Origin: Vitis vinifera
Taxonomy: Eukaryota > Streptophyta > Magnoliopsida > Vitales > Vitaceae
Assembly (NCBI RefSeq): GCF_030704535.1
Contig: NC_081822.1
Location: 11,153,001-11,217,000 of the forward strand
Direction: 5' to 3'
Length of the DNA stretch: 64,000 nt
The translations under genes were made by a program, and so were the position numbers. Of this stretch, positions 12,201 through 24,200 are shown one piece after another (position 1 is the first letter of the stretch; each line of letters opens with the position of its first letter). The notes below the pieces were generated by a model that saw only the letters and a program-made list of their open reading frames with translations, had not been told where the DNA came from and searched no databases.

Positions 12201-15200
12201 GGTTCATAAGAGAAAGTACCAAACTAATCTGCAATGCATGTATGATTAGAGTAGATGGTAACTAATTTACAAGTAAATTGATGCATCTATATGGCTAGCC
12301 ATCAATATCATCATCATCTAAGGGTTAAACATGTTGTTTAACTTGAATATGACTTTTTATGTTCTGTAATTAAATAGAAGTTCTATAGTTATCATATCAT
12401 AGAGAGCAATTCCATTAAAACAGTAATTAATTAATTCTATTAGAATAGTTCTTCTATCATTAGTATCTATCAGTGACTTCTCACCATGCAACTTATATCA
12501 TATGAACATAAACAATACATAGAAATCACTGATTAATAAAAGCCTTTTTGGGAATTATTTTTAAAAACAATTTTCTAGTCTTAAAAGTAGAAAACTCGAC
12601 TTTATTTGGAAAGCATTTTCAAAAATAATTATAAAAAATAATTTTTGAAAACCGTTCTCCAATGTTTTACAAAGCAAAAATCTATTTGGAAATTTGAAAT
12701 GTTCTTAACCTACTTTCTATGTTTTTGAATATTTTTTAAAAATTACTTTTATCTATTGTACTATATTATCAATCACTCTCCATATTTGTAAAAAATAATT
12801 TTTGAAAACCGTTCTCCAATGTTTTACAAAGCAAAAATCTATTTGGAAATTTGAAATGTTCTTAACCTACTTTCTATGTTTTTGAATATTTTTTAAAAAT
12901 TACTTTTATCTATTGTACTATATTATCAATCACTCTCCATATTTGTACAATTTATTTTTTAAAACAGTCATCATAAAATAAGTGAAAATAACTAATAACA
13001 ACTAGAATATGTTTGTAAAAACACTCTAATTTAAATTGTTAAGGGCAAAAAACTGTTTTCTATTTTTCAGTTCCCAAACATGTTTTCCTATTTTTTTATT
13101 CTTAAAAATAGAAACCTATTTTTAAAAACATCCAAGCATACCCCTATTTTCCAAACTCAAAAACACATTTGGTATTTTTTTTTAACAAAAAACAATTTTA
13201 TGAAAATATGGTGTTTTATGATAATATTTTAATTGTTTTCACTTGTTTTTTAGGGTGTTTTTTTTAAAATAATTGTACAAATATGGGGAATAATAAAAAA
13301 TAAAGCATTATGGATAAAAGTTCCTTTTTAGGAAATATTTAAAAACATAGAAAACAAATTGAGAACATTTCAGGTTCTCAAATAGACTTTTGTTCTAGAA
13401 AAAAAAAAAAGAGAATAGTTTTGAAAAACATTCTCAAAAACAGTTTTTGAAAACATTCCCAATTAGACCCTAAACTAGTCAAATTTCCAAAACATTACCT
13501 TGTAAGGTACATAACTCAAGTCAATAATATATATGTAAACAAAATTTAGGCCACCAAAGTTCTGTGTCATATTGGTTGAAAAACCTAAAAACCACATTTG
13601 TGTTAAAAAAAAAAAAAAAACAACACAAACAACAATGATAATGATAATGTCTAAAAGATCCTCCCAAAACATGCAGATACATGTACGATATTCCATGTTG
13701 ATACTGGGAAATACTAGTAACTTCCACAAAAAATTACCTCGTGTCACCGAAGAGTGAAGAAGTTTCCTCAAGAAACTGATGAAGCTTGTGTGGAGGAACA
13801 AAGAATACCTGTGTTGCTGCTTCATTTGCAGAAACTGTTAGCCTCTCTCTCCTTGATCCAGCATGTTTAGGGAGAAATCCAACTAGCACCAGTTCATGTA
13901 ATTATTAAGCCCCAAAATCCCAATGGTGCTGACAATGAATTCTTTTGTTAGTTAGCAATATAAGTGCTAAATCATGAGAAAATACCAAAAGTAAATTCAT
14001 TGGTGGCCAAGCCTGAGGCAGAAAGAGCAGCTACCAAAGCAGAAGGACCAGGGATGGGTATAACTGGAATATTTTCATCCACACATAATTTTGCCTGCAT
14101 CAAGAATCCGAATTTCTCATTGATCACAATTTTTATAATAAAAATATTCAGCAATAGGCTCAATTGTATTTTTGCTATTCACTAAAACTAAAGTTCATTT
14201 AAAACCTTAAAGGGGACAGAGGACTGGCAGTTCTCCAGAAAATTCCAAGCACAACAGGGTTTAAGCCAAACACTTTCACAACAGTTAGGCAATATTTGGA
14301 GTAGCACTGAGTATACCCCTTCAGAAAAGAAATTGTCCTATCAGTTGCTTTCATTTTTTAACTCACAATTTTAAAGTAACAACAAAACATAATTAATTCA
14401 CACTGTGGATAGCACCTCATAAGCTCTTCCCCCTTCCATAAAACCACCAACAATAACAATAAATCATTATATCAAATGCAGTAAACACCACTCAACAATG
14501 CCAAAATTCCCACCATTTAAGGTCCACTATGCAGTAAAACATAAAAGGAAAATTATATTTCATCTTGAGTTCGTACAATTAGAGAGACAGTTCGTGAAAA
14601 GGGATTATAATGCTCTTTCCATTTGTATGGACAAACAAAACATTGCAGATGAAATTAATAGAGGAGAAGAAAATGAAGAAGGTGAAATTAGAGTCCACTA
14701 AGCAGTCAAGCATAAAAGGAGAACTGCATTTCTTTTGGAGTTATGATAACTTGAGAGGCTTAGTTTGGTACAAAACGAGTGATATGCTCTTTCCTTTCGT
14801 ATAAAGAAGCAAAACATAGCTAATAAAATAAAATGAAAAAAGTAAAATTAAAAGAAGAAAAAAGAGGGTAATCACTAACAGCTCACATAACCCATTATAT
14901 TTAATTATCTACTAAATTAGCAAACAAATACCTCCTGGATATATACATAACCACCCCCTGGATATAGTACTGTCATATTATAATTGTGTCTAAAGACGCT
15001 TCAATCAACAGAAACTGCCTGGCGCAAATCATCGAATCTTTATACATGTGGTCCTGTGCATGCACGGGCACACAACCTCATCCATCAGACAACAGTTTTG
15101 GAGCACATAATATTACCTAATAATCTAATCTTCATATGGTCCTGTGCATGCATGTGCATACTAGCCCATCTATCAGACAACAGTTTTGGAGTAGGTGATT

Positions 15201-18200
15201 TGATTCAATGCCTTCTGAAAAATGACACATTAGTTCTTCTAGATAGTTTATAGCCAAGGGCAATATAGGTTCCATGTTGAGCAAAAACATTGACACATAA
15301 CACAACCTTAAAATGTAGTATAAATAACTCCTCTGTACCATGATTAAAAAACCAAACAAAGATACTGCAAGCAGAACATATAACAAACTCACCAATTCCA
15401 TACCAGGGTCACTGATGCCTGGTGTCCCTGCATCACTGATAAGTGCCACAATATCCCCCTCTCTTAATCTTTTTAGTACTGTCTGTTCTCTTCGAGATTC
15501 ATTGAATTTGTGATAACTCAACTGAAAAAATATAGAGCATACATTTAGCAAGGATAGGAAAGAATGAAATCAAAATAAAAAATGATAATGAGAGACCTTG
15601 AGGAACTTACAAGGGGAGTTTTAATATCATAATGTTGTAGCAACTTTCCTGAATGCCTTGTGTCTTCTGAAAGTATCACATTGGCTGATCTTAAAACACG
15701 AAGAGCGCTGATGGATTGGAAATAAGAAATTAATAGTAAAAAATAAGGCATTGCTTTCTCTTGTTAAATTACTGATATTCTTCTCATTTTTGAAAATAAT
15801 AATGCTAGGTTTAAGAGGGGAAATTCAACCTTTTGTGGTTTGCCATAAAGTCAAATATGGTTAAAATAAAATAAAAAATGTCCATAAATAACTAGTTAAA
15901 TTATAGCCAATTGGCCAATTCGAAACTACCACATTTCATGAGCCTCCTTAAATGAACATAATGCCACATGCCCCATCATACATGTCAGAAATATGGCAAC
16001 ACATATTTTTGTGCATAAAATATGTAAGTAGAAATGAATATAATTATGAAAAAGAATGATTTTATTTATTACATTTTTGACAAAATGATATAGTTGTAGA
16101 CCCTTTATTTTGTCTTCCTAGCACATGTTTGATCACATACTTAGTTCCTCTCACTTTGCACCCTTGTGTAGTACGCGTGTAGGATCCCCCATTTGCATGA
16201 TTGTTCTTACACTCGTTGGTGATCCATCTACTACTTGGCTTCGATACTAATTTTTTAGCCACTCTTGAAGACCTTTTAGAGGGAGTTTTGGATCTACAAC
16301 GTGACTTTGGTTTCATTTGTGTGAAATGGGCCTTTTTTGGCCTCAATCAGTCTAGGTACTCGGTTCAGGGGATGTAGAAAACCAGTTCAGGTGGTCTAGG
16401 CAATTGATTGCTCAAAAATGACGTTTTTTGCCCCTTTTTGGTTCCCCTCTTCCTCTCTTGACCTTTTTCCCCTTTTCTAAGGAGTTCTTGGGAGCATTTG
16501 TGGGTGTTAACCTAGGAGCTTTAGGGTCTCTTTGATTAGATTTTAATTTGAGAGAGTTTTGAAGAGAGATTTGAGCTTAGGTGGAGATGATGACATATGA
16601 CAAAATCCCCACCCTCCCTTAGCTTGTAAATATGAGCCTTGGGGCTCATTTTGAGGAGCTCTCTCTAATTTCTAAAGGGAAACTTTACCCATTTTGAGAG
16701 AGATAAAAAGAAGAAAAGAAGACTTGAAGATTCGGAAGCAAGCTTAGCTTGGGAGAGGGCGCTTTTGCATACTAGAAGCCAAGTATTGTACATAGGAAGG
16801 AGTTTCTTCGATAAGTCATTCATGATTCCGAGATTCAATTTGTTTTCGGTCATTTTTGGTAATCCATACATAACCATGGATATTGGAAGATCATTTGGTT
16901 GGCTTTATGTTGTTTCTCTTCATCTTCGGATCTAAATTTGATTTTCTTTTTTCTTTTTGGTTTGGATGCTTATTAGATGTTAGTATATATGTCTAATTAG
17001 TGCTTAGATGTTGTTTAAACATTTCTTGACTTTGTTTTATCCGATTCTTGGACTGATTTTCCTTTTTGGATCCCATTGAGTTTAGGAGCATGATAGACTT
17101 TGTCTTGACTTGTGACCTACTTGTTTTTTTTTTTGTTTATCTCCTATGGATTTCAATTTTCTCATCTTACTAATTTTTGGAAATGTTTTTAACTAATTTT
17201 GAAAAAGAAGATTAAGACCTACAGGTGTTTTTTCTAATATTCTAACTCCTGATTTCAACATATTTTTGATTGAATTTCAAACTCACTTTGATGACCAATC
17301 TCGTGGCCAAAGGTTAGGTCCATATTTATGGGCTTTTAGCCTAGCCATTTTGCTTGAAAACATAACTAGTTGTTTTTTTTTTTTTCTTGGTCATTTAGCA
17401 AAGATTTTCAAAACTGATTTTTTGGAGTCATTTTTCAGCTCCTGTGAATATCATTCCATGATCATAAAGGATTGAATCCATGGCTACTTTATGGTTATTA
17501 ATGGTTGCCACTTGGCTTGGCACACATACTTTGAATTCACATGAGAGTAATGTCCCTTTATGAATGTTGTTATGTGCATTTCAACTTATTTTCCTAAATC
17601 CGAGTGTAATTAGGCATTCCGTGCTTTTTGTGAACTTAATTCCCTATTCATTTTAGGGTTAAGAAGGTGTAGGAGCTTTGCAGTTGAACTATGACCTATG
17701 TTCCTAACCACCACAAACTTATCTAGATATGGATGAGAGATCTTGTTCATCAGCATGCAAAACATCACTAGTGCATTGGTGAGACTAAAGGGCATCACTA
17801 AGAACTTGTATGAGTCATATCAGGTCACACACGTAGTCTTTGGCTCATCCCTCTCCGCTATCGTTACTTGGTAGTAGCCTAAGTTTAGCTTTGTGAAGTA
17901 CTTTGCTCTACCAAGTTGATCAAACAAGTCAACAATGAGTGAGATGGGGTACTTGTTCTTTACCGTCACCGTGTTGAGTGCCCGATAGTCTATGCACATC
18001 CTAAGGGATCCATCATGCTTCTTCTAAAACAAGACTAGTGCACCATATGGAGCCTTGGATGGTTGGATGAACCCTGCATCTAGCAACTTTTTAAGTTGCC
18101 TCTTTAGTTCCTTCAGTTTGGGCAATGCCATCCTATATAGCCCCATGGCAGGGGGTTTAGCTCCTGGCTCCAATTCAATCTTATGATTTTCCTTCCTTCT

Positions 18201-21200
18201 AGGTGGGAGTCTCTTAGGCAGTTTTGGCAGCATCATGTCATTGAACTCGTCAAGGACTCCCTTGATGACCTTAGGCATGGGTTCTCCCGAACCATCTTCC
18301 TTCTCCTCCTTGAGGGTGGCCATGTAAGTCACTTGCTTATTTTTCAACCCCTTCTTCACTTGCATGGCTGATAGCAAGGGGATCTAAGGTGAACCTTCCG
18401 TGACTATAGAGACTACGCATGGCGTTTCTTCCTCTAGGCTAGCCATTGAGCGTAGAAAGGGCAATGGCATGACCTTGACCTTCCGTAAGAAGTCCATCCC
18501 CAATACAATCTTGAAATCATCCACGGGTGCCACCATGAAGTCGATCTTGCCTTCCCACGTGCCTTCCTACATACTTATGCATATAGCCACCCCATGTGCT
18601 ATAGTGTGTAGCAGCTTAGTGGCAAAGTTGACTGCCTCGAGCCATTCACCTTCCTTGGATGCTTAGAGCTCAAGTCTTTTTGCCTCATCCTCAGAGACAA
18701 AGTTATGAGTGCCACCAAATGCCCACTAAGGCCTTGGTGGGCTTCCCATTTACAAGGGCCTCTAGGTACATCGACCCTTTGCTTTGAGGTGCCTCAGGCA
18801 CCGACTTAGCCTTGATGGTGTTTAGGAGTTGCATCGACCCGACATGAGCATCACCCTTCTTTTCTTTTTCCTTGATCATAGCATTTTGGGTCTTCCTCTT
18901 AGGGCAATCATGTGCCCAGTGTGGACTGTCGCATAGGAAGTAGTTAGTGCTAGGCATGAACTCCTTTTTCTTGTCCTTGCCTTTGTTGTCCTTGCCACTA
19001 GGGCCCTTGCTTAACCCTTCCTTGGGTGTGGTATAGCCTTTCGACCCCTTGTCTCTCCCACTTTTAGCATGATTACCCTTGGATGGTGGCTTGGGTTTAG
19101 AGGAGTCTCTCCTCTTTTACTCCACTAAGGACTCCGCTACCGCCATGGTTGTGGCTAGGTCTTGGACACCATGTCACCTTAAACTCTTGCTCAACCTAGT
19201 TTTGTAGGTTGTCCATGAAGTTGAACAGTAACTCATCCTTGGTCATGTTAGGTATCTCAAGCATAGATGTAGAGAATTCTTTGATGTATTCACAAATTGA
19301 GCCTATGTGCTTGTGGCACTTCATGTTCTTCCTAGCCAAGTAAGCAATGTCCTCAGGATAGAATTGCCTTTTGATTTCCCTCTTGAAGGGCATCCCAAGT
19401 ATCTATGGTGCACATGTCTTTTTCTATATTGGCAAACCTCTTATGTCACCATAGAGTAGCATTATTGGTGAGGTATAGGGTCACAGTGTGCACCTTAGTG
19501 GCTTCATCAGTCAATGCAATAGCCTCGAAGTAACGCTCCATGTGCCACAAAAAGTTATCTAGATCCTTAGCATCTCTCTTGCCACTAAAGACATGTGGCT
19601 TTGGCACCTCCACCCTTGGTGTCTCGTGAGTGGCCATGACCCGTGCTAACATAGCAGTCTTGTAGATGGCCAGCTCTTGTCTAACTTCCTAGTCCGAGGT
19701 CTCCATGTGAATAACCAAGGCCTCCATCCTTGACTCCATGCTAGCAAGCATGCTTATGACATTGTCTTGGAAGGACATGAACTCCTCGTGTGACACAAGT
19801 TGAACTTGTGAGACTAGCACCCTCTCACGAAGGTCTTGGATTTGCACCCTTAGATCTTCTAACCCCTTATCCATGCCTTGCTAAATCAAGTCCATCCCCT
19901 TTCAGGTGTCTGTCATGGCTAACTCCACCTTGGCTAGCCATGCCTCCATGTTGGCAAAGGCATCACAAGACTTATCCTTCTTTCCCCTACCACGTGCAAT
20001 AGGCTTGGGCTCCCTCCCACGGGTTTGCTCACTAATCTCCTCAATGTTGGAGCCCGTAATGCCTGCTTCATAGTCATGTTCTGATACCAATTATCACGGA
20101 CTTAGGCTTTCTCCTAAGCTCACGTGCAGCACTTAGACAACTCAAGACTCTTGGCATTGCTAAGTCAACCTTCCCATCGTACTTAGCTAGCCAAGCTAAG
20201 TTAAGCTTTAAGGAAAGAAAGCTTTATCGCTCAAATGATGTTTTACAATACTTTGAAAGCTCGCTTGTTTGATGTCTTGGTTTATAGGCACCTTAGGAAC
20301 TCTCTGGAACCTTGGAGGGTTCCTTACAAATCAAGAATTCCCTAAAATATTCTAGATAAAGACTATGTACAAGCTTATGTACAAGTATTTACATGATGTC
20401 TTTAGATCTCTTAGGCTTCTCTAAAACCTTCCACACTTCTCCACTAGTGAATGTCTTCAAGAGGTTCCAAAAGCTTCTTGCCCCATATATAGGCTCAAGG
20501 GGAGGGTCATTTGGAGTTGAGTGTGGCACATTGGTGTTAATATCCATCCATCCATCATTCTTTTGTCCACCAATTGTAGTGGTATCTTTTTTTATTTATC
20601 TATCAATAATTAGATTTTATATGAAATCAATCACTAAGATAGTTACCACTTCTCTTATTCCTCTCAATCTCTCTTTTTCCCTTCTATTTAAAAAGTTAAT
20701 TGGAAGTCAACTAAGCCTTATTTTGTAAAAGGTTTAACCAATATCAAAAGTCCACAAAAGCATAGATGATAGAACTCATTAAAACTCATTGAATATTAAG
20801 ACTTAAGTCACTTATAAAATATATACCGAAAGCCCATAAAGGTCAAAAACTCTTTGGATATTTGAAGCTTAAGCCTCAACAACCTTGAGGCTATAGCGTC
20901 AAAGCTATAAGCCTTGATAGGGTGAGGCTTAAGCCTCAAGGCTAATTTCTAGAGACAAGCCTCAAGGTGTAAGCCTCAATAACCTTTTAAAACACTGCTC
21001 AGAATTAAGAAAGACTTACCAAAGAAACTTCTCCCTAAGTATGATACTTAGCCTTTTAGTATGCAAAAATCTTATTCCCTAAGCCAAACTCACCTTCAAA
21101 CTTCAAGTCTTCTCTTCTCTTTCTTCTGTCTCTAGAAATGGGTAGAGTTACCCCTTAGAAATCAAAGAGCCCTTTGAAAATGAGTTGCAAGGCTCATATT

Positions 21201-24200
21201 TATAAGCCAAGGGAGGGTAGAGATTTTGACACATGTCATCATCTTCACCCAAGTTCAAATTCTCTTCCAAACTCTCTTAAATCAAAACTCAACTATAAAG
21301 ACCCAAAACCCCGGGTTAAGGCCCACAAAAACTCTCTAAAACCAACCTAAGAAACTACCAAAAAGGTTAAAAAAGTCTAACAAAGAAAAGGGCATAAAAA
21401 AGGATCAAAACATGGGTTTTTCAAGTAGCTCGACCTACTCAACTGGTTTCCTAGACACGTTGAAATCAGCTGAACCAATTACCTAGACCGATTAAGGCCA
21501 AAAGGGCACAATTTGTGCTAATGAAACCCTGTCCGAGCTCTAAATGTGCCAAAACTTTGGGGGCTCCTAGGGTGCCACTGAAGTCAAAGTGTGGATCCAA
21601 AACCTCCTCTAAAAGGTCTCCAAAAGTGGCTCAAAAACCAATGTGAAAATTGAGTAGCAAATGAATAATGAAGGAGTACAAAAACAACCATACAAAAGGG
21701 GGCGCCTACACACATACTATGCAACGGCACAAAACAAGAGGTACAAAGTGTAATCAAAGCATGTGCTACAAGGACAAAATGGAGGGATTACAATAGTATT
21801 CTTTCAAATTCTAAAGAATCCTCAAAACAACTACTCCTTACCTAGTGAAGACCAAGCAACATTTCATTGATCCATTCTTCCTTATTATTTAGATTTTCTA
21901 AATTCTTTACTCAATTACAACATAAATGAAATATTATTGAGTAGTCTACTTCCCTTCGAATGATGAATCCTCATAAACTTAAATTAAAAATTAAAGGAAT
22001 ACCTTAGAATTCATAAGGGATTTACTTGTCTATGTATCGTTTTATTTGATCTTTTTAGATCTTGACATTGGCTCGATGATTATGCCATGATGTCCTTAAA
22101 GCCTATATGTAGTGTATAATCCAACAAAGTAGGAAAGCTAAATTACACCAAGAAAGTTGACTAATTCCTAGAAATCCTCTACCTTACAAATCAAGAAAAA
22201 AAAAGGGAAATATATATAACTATACAATTTTGGAAATAAGAGAATTATACCATCATGAATTCTAGAAATAAAAGAATTAATTCCTTAATATTTTAATAAA
22301 ATCTTGGAAAATAGGAAGTTCATTTCTTGGTATCTTCAATCAAATTAGTCAACAAAAAATTATTATATTGAAAAGAATTACAATCTACACCACTTGTTAC
22401 AAGAGAATAATAACTTAAGATCAAGTTTGTAAAACCAAACATCTTCAAAAGTTTTTTACTACAAGATTGAACTTCTTTTAAATCCTCAATCCACACCTAT
22501 TGATAGAAATTTGAATCCTTATTAATTTAATTAAGCAAATTTAATCCACATATTTTGGGCATGAAGTCTGTGTTAACACTTGGTTCTCCAAACATTTTCG
22601 CTAAATGGCTTCTCAATCGAAACATCTTAGTTTTGCCAAAGACAAAAAGAAAAGAAAACATTATATGACATTCCTCTGTATTCTAACTTACAAATTGTTT
22701 CTATTATGAAATATAGATGACATGTTATTAATCTTTTCTAATTTCAGAGCTTCATAATTGATTTCATGGACTAGTTACAATCTCACCCATCAAACAACTA
22801 TTTTAAAGTTGGTAGAGCACTGATATATATTCAAGATGTTCTAGAATATCCTAGGTTGTTAACCCAACCATTCATTATAAAATGGCCAAATGCCTTGCAA
22901 TCCTACTTTTGCCAAAACACACCTTTTCACACTATTGAATTAGTAAGAAGCAAAGTTCTCTTAATAAGGCCATGAAAACCATGGAAAAAAAGGTTTGAAA
23001 TAGAGTTAAATTTATTCGAAGCAAATTTTCCACTACACACTCCAAAATAGTTTGTGTGCAATGAAAAAAGTATGATAGAAAAAGGAACTCAAACGAACAT
23101 GATCAGAAAAAGGAAACCAAAAGAACATGATCAATCATCAAAAGGCTTAGTTAATCCAGAATTTTATATATTAAATTATCTATTTCTTTTGTTTTCCATC
23201 TAAACATGAAACAATGAAATAAAAAAAATTAAAAAAAATGTTTGGTTCTTGACTCCACCATGAAAGAATGAAATAAATAACAAATAGCAACACATGGGCA
23301 AGTGGAATTTTAAGCATTGTGAACAGAATCCAAAAAAGATGGAAATAATTTGTCAAATTTCACAAGTACCGAAAAGTGATGTCTTCCAGATTCCCAATTG
23401 GTGTTCCAACCAAATACAAGCCAGGTTTCAGATGGCCCTGAAACAATTGTGCAGGGAAAACAAAAATGACTTCAGAAGATGCATTTTAAAAATTGGATTC
23501 CTACCACTGCCAGAAAATAAAAGGCCACAAGAAGTATTTTCTCCGTGTTAATTGTCAGTCCCGAGTGAAAGAAAATTAGGATGCCACCTTGGCACCACCT
23601 GAATGTTAATGCGAGGAATAAGAATTTAACAGGAACAACATTGCTGAAGCACTCTAATATACTTTTAAATCCATCCAAACAACAAAAAGAAAAAAGTATG
23701 TTCATCATTGAGTATTACTTTCCAATAACCAAAACTCACGAGAAAGAAAGGCAAAACAAATTTTTGCAAAAGATTTCATCATGGGGAATTTTCATTTTCT
23801 TGGGAACCAAAGCATCAGGAAAGAGTGTTGCTATTTTCCTTTCCTTTGTTTTGTTTCAGCTTTCTTAGCAACCGAAAAAAAAAAAAACCACACAAGAGTT
23901 AGTCCAGGTGATTTTTTCAATTTCTTGAAAGCAAATAATTTTGCAAGAACCAAACCCTAAGAGAAAGAAAGACAAAACAAAATTTTGCACAAGATTTAAT
24001 CAAGGGGAATTTTCATTTTCTTGGGAACCAAACCATGAGGAAATCCATAGAAATTTCCGAAATTCCTTTTCTTTTGTTTCAATTTTCTTAGCAACCAAAC
24101 GGACTCTGAAGAAAAAAAAAAGAAATGCACAAGATTTAATCAGATGATTTTTTCAATTTCTCGAAAGCAAACAAGGGTACTTTCCATTTCCCCTTCTTGC

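Larger units (their letters stand above)
17706..20530 (-). mobile_element. Truncated Ty3/gypsy retrotransposon (LTR, gag, zinc knuckle, protease, partial RT)
   Basis: Order on minus: LTR (20530-20093), primer-binding site TTGGTATCAG (20090-20081), gag, zinc knuckle, protease region, reverse transcriptase. It stops within RT after DKFVVV near 17706, just where the YLDD catalytic box should follow; RNase H, integrase and the 3' LTR are missing. Multiple stops and frame changes make it non-functional. Confidence 0.85.
16095..21792. mobile_element. Composite retroelement with inverted terminal repeats and 5-bp target duplication (ATAGT)
   Basis: The left end (TGTAGACCCTTTATTTTGTC) and the right end read on minus (TGTAATCCCTCCATTTTGTC) are homologous over ~740-790 bp, so the termini are inverted. 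ATAGT lies immediately outside both ends (16090-16094 and 21793-21797), the integrase-type duplication expected at TG...CA boundaries. Inside is a truncated gypsy copy on minus (17706-20530). Lies wholly within intron 2 of the RsmI-like gene. Confidence 0.7.

Noticed and set aside
16062..16346. 94-codon frame on minus at the left arm
   Set aside because: Lies within the LTR-like arm, has no domain, and is not preserved in the homologous right arm as far as I can see.
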